A stretch of DNA of 5,809 bases from Bacteroidota bacterium (GCA_023392945.1 JAEWNB010000110.1:1-5809), one strand, 5' to 3'. Shown: positions 1 to 5,686, counted from the first letter of the stretch. A program made the numbers and translations. The notes: generated by a model from the letters alone, not told the origin.

Positions 1-16
1 TAGTCGATCCTTAAAA
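1..16 (+). repeat. IS5 element left terminal inverted repeat
   Basis: TAGTCGATCCTTAAAA is the exact reverse complement of 1459-1474. It is the outermost sequence of the element and the presumed transposase binding and cleavage end. Confidence 0.9.
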
Positions 17-70
17 GTAGTATAAAAAACTGAATATCAACAAAATAAATCAAAAAAAAGGAAGAAGATA

Positions 71-113
71 TTGCAAAAAAGAGTATCTTTGCAGTAGAAA
101 AACTTGCAAAAAA
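71..113 (+). repeat. Direct repeat TTGCAAAAAA flanking the transposase promoter
   Basis: TTGCAAAAAA occurs at 71-80 and again at 104-113, with starts 33 bp apart (about three helical turns), one on each side of the TATCTTTG box. The second copy ends on the first base of the ATG. It could be a repressor or transposase site controlling expression, or chance in A-rich sequence. Confidence 0.35.
84..91 (+). promoter_or_regulatory. Transposase promoter, -7 box TATCTTTG
   Basis: TATCTTTG matches the Bacteroidota TAnnTTTG -7 consensus and lies 21 bp before the ATG at 113, implying a very short leader. No good TTTG -33 box lies at the usual distance, so the promoter may be weak, as expected for a self-limiting transposase. 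The box is bracketed by two copies of the 10-mer TTGCAAAAAA (71-80 and 104-113). Confidence 0.5.
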
Positions 114-1435
114 TGTTAGGAAAATTATCAGATAATAAGCAACGAGATATTTTTAATCCCATGCTGATTGATTTTATAGACATGAATCATGAGTTGGTTC
201 TGTTGGCGGAGAAAATAGATTGGAGCTATTTTGAGAAAGAATTTGCTCCTCTGTATTCAAAAGTAGGGATGCCCAGTGTACCGTTGAGAACCATGTTGGG
301 ATGTTTGCTCTTGAAACAACTTTATAACGTGGGAGATGAAAAAATGCCGGAAATGTGGGTAAGCAATCCTTACATGCAATATTTCTGCGGGGAGTCCTAT
401 TTTCAGCATAGCTTTCCTTTTGATCCGAGCGACTTTGTTCATTTTCGGAAAAGATTGGGAGAGGAAGGAATCGAAAAAATATTTGCCTATAGTGTCAAAC
501 TGCATGAAGTAGCAGTCAAAAAGTCAAAGATGGTTTTATCGGATACAACGGTACAAGAAAACAATACGACATTTCCCACCGATGCAAAATTGTACAAAAA
601 AATAATCGATAAATGTAACAAGATTGCAGAACAGGAACACATATCGCAAAGACAGACATATGCCAGAACGGGAAAGGATTTATTAAGAGAAAGTTACAAT
701 GGAAAACATCCCAAAAGGATGAAGAGAGCAAAAAAAGCGAAGAAGAAATTACAAACCATAGCAGGGAGACAGATACGGGAATTAGAAAGAAAAATGAGTG
801 AACGACAAAAAGCAACGTATGGAAAAGAAATCGAGTTGTACAAAAAAGTGATTAACCAAAAGCCAAAAGATAAAGATAAGATTTACAGTCTTCATAAACC
901 CTTTACCAAATGTATAGCCAAAGGGAAAGCGCATAAGCCATACGAATTTGGGAATAAAGTGGGGATCACAACAACGGGAACCCGTAAAAGCAAAATCATT
1001 ATAACAGCAGTAAAAGCATTTTTAGGCAATCCTTATGACGGGAATACAATAGAACCCTTGTTAGAACAGATGGAAAATCATCAATTTCCATTACCGGAAG
1101 AATTAGTCTATGACCGGGGAGGGAAAGGGCAAAATGAAATAAGAGGGGTAAAAATTTTGACGGCAAATAAACCATTAAAAAGAGATAGCGATTATTGTAA
1201 ACAACAGAAACGCAAAAAATTAAGAAGACGAGCAGCCATAGAGCCCGTGATAGGGCATCTAAAAACAGATTATAGAATGGCACAAAATTATTTGAGTGGA
1301 GAAAAAGGCATTCAAATCAATGCCTTATTAAGTGCAACTGCATGGAATTTGAAAAAGATGATGGAAATTCTAAAAGAAAATATGAAAAAATTTTTTTTCA
1401 TATTTTCTTACGATTTTTATTCTTTTTGCAGATAA
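113..1435 (+). CDS. IS5-family DDE transposase
   Basis: This protein cuts and joins the ends of the surrounding insertion sequence. From the ATG at 113 it has 440 residues; an in-frame TTG at 104 would add three. ATG is preferred because IS5 proteins of this group usually start shortly before the helical N-terminal DUF772-type region, seen here as the HELVLLAEKIDW stretch and NPYMQYFCG. The catalytic triad is visible, numbered from the ATG: D144 in LSDTTV, D334 in VYDRGG and E377 in AAIEPVIGHLK. Around the glutamate, R373 and K384 give the R(3)E(6)K spacing typical of IS4/IS5-type enzymes. A strongly basic Lys/Arg stretch lies near residues 200-228. Length is normal and no frameshift is seen. 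The C-terminal tail after about residue 420 is Phe-rich and is encoded by a large palindrome, so it may not be functionally important. Confidence 0.93.
   Translation: MLGKLSDNKQRDIFNPMLIDFIDMNHELVLLAEKIDWSYFEKEFAPLYSKVGMPSVPLRTMLGCLLLKQLYNVGDEKMPEMWVSNPYMQYFCGESYFQHSFPFDPSDFVHFRKRLGEEGIEKIFAYSVKLHEVAVKKSKMVLSDTTVQENNTTFPTDAKLYKKIIDKCNKIAEQEHISQRQTYARTGKDLLRESYNGKHPKRMKRAKKAKKKLQTIAGRQIRELERKMSERQKATYGKEIELYKKVINQKPKDKDKIYSLHKPFTKCIAKGKAHKPYEFGNKVGITTTGTRKSKIIITAVKAFLGNPYDGNTIEPLLEQMENHQFPLPEELVYDRGGKGQNEIRGVKILTANKPLKRDSDYCKQQKRKKLRRRAAIEPVIGHLKTDYRMAQNYLSGEKGIQINALLSATAWNLKKMMEILKENMKKFFFIFSYDFYSFCR
1374..1409. terminator. 17-bp-arm palindrome inside the transposase 3' end
   Basis: Arms 1374-1390 and 1393-1409 are perfect reverse complements with a 2-base spacer, centred on A6/T8. 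It overlaps the last codons of the transposase gene. The A/T-rich stem and T-tract could stop transcription in either direction, insulating the element from its convergent neighbour, but there is little G+C, so terminator strength is uncertain. Confidence 0.45.
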
Positions 1436-1458
1436 AATTAAATTCCCAAAAATTGAAT

Positions 1459-1474
1459 TTTTAAGGATCGACTA
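1459..1474 (-). repeat. IS5 element right terminal inverted repeat
   Basis: TTTTAAGGATCGACTA is the exact reverse complement of bases 1-16. It starts 23 bp after the transposase stop and marks the right end of the element. Confidence 0.9.
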
Positions 1475-1485
1475 TTTAAGAGCAT

Positions 1486-1503
1486 ATAAAAATAGATTTT
1501 TAT
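1486..1503 (-). terminator. AT-only palindrome downstream of the aminotransferase
   Basis: ATAAAAAT-AG-ATTTTTAT has perfect 8-bp arms and lies 9 bp past the aminotransferase stop codon. It could act as a weak terminator for the operon. It is entirely A/T in the stem, so this is only a possibility. Confidence 0.3.
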
Positions 1504-1512
1504 CAATGAAAA

Positions 1513-2694
1513 TTAGTTTGCCTTAAGTAACAGATTGCGCAATTCATCCAAATCTTCCTCGCTGATAATCAATGGAGGAGCCACGCGCAGGGCACTGTCG
1601 CAAAAGAGAAACCAATCTGTAAAAATTCCATTTGAGAGCCATTTTTTATAAGTTTTTAAGCTCGTGACAGAATCTAGAAATTGCACAGCCATCAGCAGAC
1701 CAATACGTCTCACCTCAACAACGCCGGGAAGTTTACGCATTATTTTCTCCAGTTCAGATCCTTTTTTATCGGCATTTTCCCAAAGACGCCCTTCCACAAT
1801 CAGTTTAAGGTGAGCCAAAGCAGCCGCACAACTAACCGGGTGCCCCCCGAAAGTAGTAATATGTCCCAACGCCGGATCATGTGTCAGCAGATGCATTATT
1901 TCTTTTGAGGAGATGAAAGCTCCTAATGGCAGACCTCCGCCTAAAGCTTTGGCAAGTAGAAGAATATCAGGGACAATATCATAGTGTTCAAAACAGAACA
2001 ACTTCCCTGTTCTCCCCAATCCGGTCTGTATTTCGTCAAGGACCAGCAAAGCACCGGTCTCATCACAACGTTTTCTTACTGCCTTCCAGTACTCTTTGGA
2101 AGCAATTCTCACTCCTGCTTCACCCTGCACAGCTTCCACAATAAAACAGGCAGTTTTATCGGTTATCAGTTCCAGATCTTCCATAACACCAAATCTAATG
2201 GCTTTAGTTTCAGGGAGGAGCGGTTGAAAGGCTGCTTTGAAAGATTCACATCCCATCACACTCATAGCCCCATGAGTACATCCATGATAAGCTTTATCGC
2301 AATAGGCAATTTCGTGACGTCCGGTAGCTCTTTTAGCCAATTTAAGAGCTCCCTCAACCGCTTCGGAGCCGGAGTTAACAAAGAACACAGAAGATAGCGT
2401 TGGGGGTAGCTGTTGACAAAGCAAACGGGCCAGTTCAACCTGTGACTCCTGGATAATTTCTCCGTAAGCCATCACATGCATATACTTTTCAACCTGTTTT
2501 TTGACAGCATCAACAATGACCGGATGCGAGTGTCCCATATTGCAAACCGATATGCCGGCAATCAGGTCAAGATAACTTTTCCCATCCGGAGAATAGAGGT
2601 GCATTCCGACCGCTTTTTCAATTTCGATATTCATCGGATCATCTGATGTGCCTGCCACATATTTGTGAAAACCATCAAAAAGATACTTATTCAT
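1513..2694 (-). CDS. Class III (ornithine/acetylornithine-type) PLP aminotransferase
   Basis: A 393-residue cytosolic fold-type I transaminase that moves an amino group, usually from a terminal (omega) position, to 2-oxoglutarate or another oxo-acid. Family motifs are all present: NSGSEA at 107-112 (PLP phosphate), YHG at 136-138, E187 in VEAVQGEAG, D220 in LDEIQTGLGRTG (pyridine nitrogen), the Schiff-base lysine K249 in LLAKALGGG, T281 in TTFGG, and R370 in ALRVAPPL (carboxylate binding). The length is normal for ArgD/ornithine/GABA-type enzymes and nothing is broken. It is the second gene of an operon behind a YdfG-like reductase, 34 bp downstream, and is not next to arginine biosynthesis genes, which argues against a plain ArgD. 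A role making a semialdehyde or oxo-acid for the partner reductase is inference; the amino donor cannot be read from sequence. There is no strong Shine-Dalgarno site, as usual in this phylum. Confidence 0.9.
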   Translation of the reverse strand: MNKYLFDGFHKYVAGTSDDPMNIEIEKAVGMHLYSPDGKSYLDLIAGISVCNMGHSHPVIVDAVKKQVEKYMHVMAYGEIIQESQVELARLLCQQLPPTLSSVFFVNSGSEAVEGALKLAKRATGRHEIAYCDKAYHGCTHGAMSVMGCESFKAAFQPLLPETKAIRFGVMEDLELITDKTACFIVEAVQGEAGVRIASKEYWKAVRKRCDETGALLVLDEIQTGLGRTGKLFCFEHYDIVPDILLLAKALGGGLPLGAFISSKEIMHLLTHDPALGHITTFGGHPVSCAAALAHLKLIVEGRLWENADKKGSELEKIMRKLPGVVEVRRIGLLMAVQFLDSVTSLKTYKKWLSNGIFTDWFLFCDSALRVAPPLIISEEDLDELRNLLLKAN

Positions 2695-2728
2695 TACTGC
2701 TTATATTGTTAGATTCTTATTCATTCTC

Positions 2729-3493
2729 TTACTTTCTTTTCTCAATACAACCATTATACTGAGCGGTACAAGTAAGGATAATTTCGTTAAGGCACACATG
2801 TGGAGGACGAGAAAGGACAAAATCGACAACATCGGCAATATCCTGAGCTGTCAGCGGATCATAGCCTTCATAAACCTTATCGGCACGCTCCTTGTCGCCG
2901 TGAAAGCGAACAACCGAAAAGTTAGTTTCGGCAGCTCCCGGGGCGATGAGCGTAACTTTTATATTATGCGCCAGAAAATCCATTCGCATAGCCTGAGACA
3001 AAGCCAGAACGGCATGTTTGGTGGCACAATAGACATTTCCACCTTTATAGACTTCATAACTTGATATAGACCCGATATTGATAATATGCCCCGATTTACG
3101 TTCCACCATTCTTGGGGAAACCAATCTAGTGACATAAAGCAACCCTTTCACGTTGGTATCAATCATCTGTTCCCAGTCGTTGATATCTCCTTTATCGATA
3201 GTATTCAGTTCAAGAGCAAGACCGGCATTATTAATGAGCACGTCAATATCTTTAAAATTATCGGGAATAGAATCAATAGCGGCTTTGCAGGCATTGAAAT
3301 CGCGAACATCGAAAACCAAGGGTAAAACTTCTGATTTTGAATTATTCAGAATTTCCTTTTCCACGGCTTTAAGATTAGCAGCATTACGACCCGTGATGAT
3401 AAGTTTGAGATTTTGTTTACTTAGATTTTTGGCAATAACCTCGCCAAACCCGCCGGATGCCCCGGTAATCATGATTGTCTTCATCTTATTCAT
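2729..3493 (-). CDS. YdfG-like short-chain dehydrogenase/reductase, NADP(H)-dependent
   Basis: A 254-residue cytosolic classical SDR that oxidises or reduces a hydroxy/oxo substrate. Cofactor motifs: TGASGGFG at 10-17, R36 in TGR (favours NADP over NAD), D62-V63, NNAG at 88-91, N114. Catalytic residues: S142, Y155 and K159 (YCATK). The wording matches E. coli YdfG, a serine/3-hydroxy-acid dehydrogenase and malonic semialdehyde reductase: GFGE after the glycine motif, DWEQMIDTNVKGL, MVERKSGHIINIGS, GGNVY and, near 193-200, a VRFHGD stretch like YdfG's VRFKGD. ATG at 3493 is used; a second in-frame ATG three codons later (3484) is equally possible. It is the promoter-proximal gene of the operon with the aminotransferase and has a short leader. 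The YdfG-like subfamily is fairly sure; the true substrate is not known. Confidence 0.9.
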   Translation of the reverse strand: MNKMKTIMITGASGGFGEVIAKNLSKQNLKLIITGRNAANLKAVEKEILNNSKSEVLPLVFDVRDFNACKAAIDSIPDNFKDIDVLINNAGLALELNTIDKGDINDWEQMIDTNVKGLLYVTRLVSPRMVERKSGHIINIGSISSYEVYKGGNVYCATKHAVLALSQAMRMDFLAHNIKVTLIAPGAAETNFSVVRFHGDKERADKVYEGYDPLTAQDIADVVDFVLSRPPHVCLNEIILTCTAQYNGCIEKRK

Positions 3494-3515
3494 TTTTAAT
3501 TTTCATTTCAGCGGA

Positions 3516-3523
3516 CAAAAATA
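3516..3523 (-). promoter_or_regulatory. Operon promoter, -7 box TATTTTTG
   Basis: On the minus strand this reads TATTTTTG, a match to TAnnTTTG, 22 bp upstream of the reductase ATG. A TTTG-like -33 box lies at 3550-3547, 23 bp further upstream, slightly longer than usual spacing. It would give a leader of roughly 15 nt for the reductase-aminotransferase operon. Confidence 0.55.
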
Positions 3524-3717
3524 CGATTATTTACCATGTAAAGATTCAAAAAATCGAAGCAGAAATTAAATCTTTGCACAGAAAATCCAGCTGCTTATAA
3601 TTGTGGAAAATTAGCTGTCTCTCAGTCGTTAGAACAATGAATTCTAAAGAAAATTAACAAAATAATTAAAAAAATGATTTTTAAAGAAAAATTCTACTTT
3701 CATATTATATTTTTTAA

Positions 3718-3725
3718 TACATTTG
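3718..3725 (+). promoter_or_regulatory. Possible plus-strand -7 box TACATTTG
   Basis: TACATTTG fits TAnnTTTG, with a degenerate TTTC at 3698-3701 as the only -33 candidate. No gene follows for nearly 500 bp, so it is either a chance match or the start of a long leader or non-coding transcript reaching toward the lipoprotein gene at 4219. Confidence 0.25.
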
Positions 3726-3781
3726 CACGTCGGTTTGTGTAGAAAGAATAGAATTTATAATTTTAGCAAAATTACAATACC

Positions 3782-3797
3782 GTTCTAAAGTTCTAAA
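3782..3797. repeat. Tandem duplication of GTTCTAAA
   Basis: Two perfect adjacent copies of the 8-mer GTTCTAAA. It is short and may be a replication-slippage duplication. Confidence 0.5.
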
Positions 3798-3982
3798 TTG
3801 AAGTAAGTTATTTAATTTTACAGCATTAAAACAGTAGAATTTTATCAAGTTAATTAAAACAATGTCTCTTCCAAAAATACGATGAATTATGTTCAAAGTA
3901 ATATTCAAGCAAAACAGTAAAGGCACTTTTAATAACTCTTCTGCTATTTATTTGCTTTGTAAAACAAACTTGGCCTGACTTA

Positions 3983-4017
3983 GCCTCCGTCATTTTGTGC
4001 GCCTGTTGACGGAAGGC
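3983..4017. other. Stem-loop next to the candidate small RNA
   Basis: GCC-TCCGTCA pairs with TGACGGA-(A)-GGC: ten base pairs with one bulged A and a 14-base loop. In minus-strand direction it starts 3 bases after the U-run of the small RNA terminator. It has no U-tract of its own on either strand, so it is not a standard terminator. It may be a second structured domain of a longer read-through RNA or a DNA site. Confidence 0.45.
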
Positions 4018-4020
4018 AAT

Positions 4021-4097
4021 AAAAAAGGTGCCCTGCAGAGAAAGGTATTTTGAACATTTGAAAAGAAAAATTTACCCCACTCTGCTGCCAAGCACCT
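4021..4097 (-). terminator. Interrupted hairpin plus U-run ending the small RNA
   Basis: On the minus strand the outer AGGTGC...GCACCT stem is followed directly by TTTTTT. Two inner helices (6 bp and 4 bp) extend it. No U-run follows on the plus strand, so the signal is one-directional. Confidence 0.55.
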
Positions 4098-4141
4098 AAG
4101 GCATATATCGGAATGTTTGGAACGATTGCACAAAAAAGTCT
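4021..4141 (-). ncRNA. Candidate small RNA of about 120 nt, family unknown
   Basis: The unit has its own minus-strand promoter (4180-4148), a predicted start near 4141 and a Rho-independent-type end: a long interrupted hairpin followed by six U (4026-4021). In RNA sense, a largely unpaired 5' half of about 40 nt leads into three stacked helices: 4097-4092 with 4031-4026 (AGGUGC/GCACCU), 4085-4080 with 4040-4035 (GCAGAG/CUCUGC) and 4076-4073 with 4047-4044 (GGUA/UACC), with internal loops and a 25-nt A/U-rich terminal loop. The sequence is richer in G+C than its surroundings. It lies in a gene-free gap, divergent from the lipoprotein gene. I do not recognise a known RNA family; it does not look like tmRNA, RNase P RNA or SRP RNA. 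It could act in trans, or be a fragment of a repeated element. Confidence 0.5.
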
Positions 4142-4173
4142 CAGCGACAAATATACAAAAAAGTTCGCCGAGA
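4139..4173. repeat. Imperfect inverted repeat bracketing the small RNA -7 box
   Basis: TCTCAGCGA (4139-4147) and TCGCCGAGA (4165-4173) are complementary except at the central base, with a G-U pair possible outside (4138/4174). The 17-base interval contains the TATATTTG box. The position suits an operator, although the left arm would also form the first bases of the RNA. Confidence 0.45.
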
Positions 4174-4180
4174 TGGCAAA
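4148..4180 (-). promoter_or_regulatory. Minus-strand Bacteroidota promoter TTTG-N21-TATATTTG
   Basis: Reading the minus strand, TTTG (4180-4177) is followed after 21 bp by TATATTTG (4155-4148). Both boxes are exact matches to the phylum's main sigma-factor consensus and the spacing is within its usual range, making this the best promoter in the window. Transcription would start near 4141 and run away from the lipoprotein genes. Confidence 0.65.
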
Positions 4181-4218
4181 CTAAAAATTATTTTTAACTA
4201 ACTCAAATAAAGAAACTT

Positions 4219-4800
4219 ATGAAAAATAAAATAAAAATATCAGTAGTAATATTAGCAGCGATCTTAACAGGTATCACTATTTTTATTGCATGTAATAAAG
4301 AAGAACCAATTCAAGATATTGCCACCCAAGATGGCAAAAATTCTTCTCATAAGGGTAAAGTAGAGGTGATTTGGTTTTTAGAGATAGGAAATAGTGTAAT
4401 AGTAGAGGGAAATTTTCATCGCAATATATATGAAAGACCAAGAGACGGAAAAATTTGTAACTGCATAGCCTGTTTCGGGATCTGTGTTCTAACTCCCCAG
4501 AGTGGATTGACAAACAATAGTTCCGGTTTTTTGGATTATGATATAGATAACAAAACCGCCACTTTATATTTTATAAAAGATTTAGAGCAAGCTGAAGAAG
4601 AATTCGTAGTAGATGAGCCTGTCTTTATTTCCAAAGATAATCTTTCCAGTGACATGGTAAGTAAATATTCAATCAGCAAAGGGATAACTATTTTACCAAA
4701 GGTATATGAATACAAGAATTATGATAACGCGGGTGTAATATACGAAGATGATACTCTTCCATGTTATGGGAAAACACAATTAAAGATTCAGATAGATTAG
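4219..4800 (+). CDS. Predicted lipoprotein with a Cys cluster, function unknown
   Basis: A 193-residue protein with a type II signal peptide: a Lys-rich start, a hydrophobic stretch at about 8-24 and a lipobox ending IFIAC with lipidated C25. The residues after the cysteine (NKEEP) are charged and acidic, reminiscent of the lipoprotein export signals that send Bacteroidota lipoproteins to the cell surface; this is suggestive only. The mature part is small and probably beta-rich. Four cysteines lie close together, C80, C82, C85 and C89 (CNCIACFGIC), with C182 near the C-terminus; they could bind a metal or form disulfides. I recognise no family. The ATG at 4219 is the only sensible start because it precedes the signal peptide directly. 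It is followed by a strong terminator, so it is probably transcribed alone. No clear TAnnTTTG box lies just upstream. It is more AT-rich than the reductase operon. Confidence 0.8.
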   Translation: MKNKIKISVVILAAILTGITIFIACNKEEPIQDIATQDGKNSSHKGKVEVIWFLEIGNSVIVEGNFHRNIYERPRDGKICNCIACFGICVLTPQSGLTNNSSGFLDYDIDNKTATLYFIKDLEQAEEEFVVDEPVFISKDNLSSDMVSKYSISKGITILPKVYEYKNYDNAGVIYEDDTLPCYGKTQLKIQID

Positions 4801-4809
4801 TTTAACAGT

Positions 4810-4850
4810 AATCTGTGTGGGGAGAAACATACTCCACACAGATTTTATTT
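4810..4850 (+). terminator. Strong stem-loop terminator after the first lipoprotein gene
   Basis: AATCTGTGTGG (4810-4820) pairs perfectly with CCACACAGATT (4834-4844), 11 bp with a 13-base loop, followed by TTATTT. It starts 9 bp after the stop codon. A 3' tail rich in T supports Rho-independent termination on the plus strand. Confidence 0.8.
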
Positions 4851-4875
4851 ATGACTCTAAAATCAATAAACTTTC

Positions 4876-5550
4876 ATGAAAAATAAATTATTATTAAAAA
4901 AACAAACACAAAAAATCATTATCATCGTTTTCCTCGGGATAGAGCTCTCTTCCTGTGGGTTAATGGTAAGATCGATGCTGGGATTTCAAAATCCGCAAAT
5001 ATATTCTTCTTATCCCCAAGCGGAATCTGTCATTCATAAACAATTGAAAAACAGAAAAATTCATTATATTGTTTTGTACAATGCCCAAGAGAATTTTCTC
5101 TCATCCTTTGATACAAGAGGATTGTTTTTTGATAATCAAACCCAATTGATTGTGCCAAGTAAATGTATCGGTTGTAGATTCGGAGATACTGTTCAGGGAA
5201 AATCGACGTTCTTTAATGAAATTCATCAGCCAGAAAAAGATACGGTTTATTTAAAAGATATCATAAATAGAAGATTGGTTAATAAAGATACCATTCCGTT
5301 TGACCAATCATGGCTACAGGGATATCAATATACGGTCGTTTCGGATAGAGTAACTTTTATCACTAAATCGGATAAGCAAATTGTAAAACATATTAAACAA
5401 ACTCGGGACGTGGATAGTGTTTTGTTTATTTTTATTGATAAAGATTTTTTTGAAGGGACGGAATGTGTTAAAGAAAAACGGGAGAGTGGAGATGTAAAGA
5501 AAAATAAAATCTCTTCCAAATTTCATTATAAAGGGAAGATAAAAAAGTGA
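4876..5550 (+). CDS. Predicted lipoprotein with a CxxC pair, function unknown
   Basis: A 224-residue protein with a basic N-terminus (MKNKLLLKKQTQK), a hydrophobic segment at about 14-24 and a lipobox ending LSSC, so C27 is the likely lipidated residue and the mature protein is membrane-anchored. Residues after the cysteine (GLMVRS) lack the acidic stretch seen in the upstream lipoprotein, suggesting a possibly different final location. The mature part has alternating beta-type segments (IHYIVLYNA, SVLFIFIDKDFF), a CIGC pair at C97/C100, another cysteine at C197 and a very Lys-rich tail. The CxxC may be redox-active or metal-binding, but no thioredoxin fold is evident. No family is recognised. 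It lies 25 bp beyond the terminator of the first lipoprotein gene and has no obvious promoter, so it may depend on read-through. Its first four residues (MKNK) match those of the upstream gene. Confidence 0.75.
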   Translation: MKNKLLLKKQTQKIIIIVFLGIELSSCGLMVRSMLGFQNPQIYSSYPQAESVIHKQLKNRKIHYIVLYNAQENFLSSFDTRGLFFDNQTQLIVPSKCIGCRFGDTVQGKSTFFNEIHQPEKDTVYLKDIINRRLVNKDTIPFDQSWLQGYQYTVVSDRVTFITKSDKQIVKHIKQTRDVDSVLFIFIDKDFFEGTECVKEKRESGDVKKNKISSKFHYKGKIKK

Positions 5551-5686
5551 TAAAAGAAAGACACCATCCCATAAATGATGATTTAATTAATTCCCTTGTT
5601 CTAAAAGAGTCAAAAAAAACAAAAAGAAGAATTATTTTAATCTGATTATTTAAAATTTTAATTTTCATACTATTTTTTTAATACTA
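5551..5686. other. AT-rich spacer before the second insertion sequence
   Basis: No gene, clear terminator or promoter is seen. It contains a trivial A/T palindrome (TTAAAATTTTAA, 5650-5661) and a weak CATC...GATG pairing just after the lipoprotein stop. Confidence 0.5.

Larger units (their letters stand above)
1..1474 (+). mobile_element. Complete IS5-family insertion sequence
   Basis: A 1474-bp unit is bounded by perfect 16-bp terminal inverted repeats (TAGTCGATCCTTAAAA at the left, its reverse complement at the right) and holds one long transposase gene that nearly fills it. Size, single-ORF layout and DDE architecture fit the IS5 family. The reading frame and both ends are intact, so it may still be mobile. 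The left flank lies outside the window, so a target-site duplication cannot be tested; the right flank begins TTTAAG. It sits 38 bp beyond the stop codon of the convergent aminotransferase gene and breaks no gene visible here. Confidence 0.9.
3524..3954. other. Very AT-rich intergenic stretch without a convincing gene
   Basis: No recognisable protein or structured RNA is seen. A 70-codon minus-strand open frame (3926-3714) has low-complexity, Ile/Leu/Asn/Phe-rich content expected of AT-rich DNA and no family resemblance. The stretch holds an isolated plus-strand TACATTTG box (3718-3725), a tandem 8-mer (3782-3797) and a second copy of the 12-mer CAAAAATACGAT (3872-3883), whose first copy (3516-3527) includes the operon -7 box. 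It may be decayed mobile or gene DNA, but no parent can be named. Confidence 0.5.

Noticed and set aside
257..1283. Several minus-strand open frames inside the transposase gene
   Set aside because: Antisense shadows of a gene with clear catalytic motifs.
1..1474. Target-site duplication of the IS5 element
   Set aside because: The left flank is outside the window, so no duplication can be shown.
1681..2397. Plus-strand open frames opposite the aminotransferase
   Set aside because: Antisense shadows; the minus-strand frame has every PLP-enzyme motif.
3714..3926. Minus-strand open frame of 70 codons in the AT-rich gap
   Set aside because: Low-complexity AT-driven composition, no signal peptide or family motif, and no promoter at the right place; the only -7-like box lies inside the frame.
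3859..4067. Open minus-strand frame through the small RNA terminator (contains a 47-codon ATG-initiated part)
   Set aside because: No initiation signal for the long form, and other frames on both strands are equally open; fits non-coding structured DNA better.
4021..4141. Assignment of the small RNA to 6S, tmRNA, SRP or RNase P RNA
   Set aside because: No tag reading frame, no SRP or RNase P signature and no single large central bubble as in 6S RNA; named only as a candidate.
5468..5668. Minus-strand 66-codon open frame with a hydrophobic start
   Set aside because: Overlaps the 3' end of the well-supported lipoprotein gene antisense and its hydrophobicity reflects T-rich DNA.
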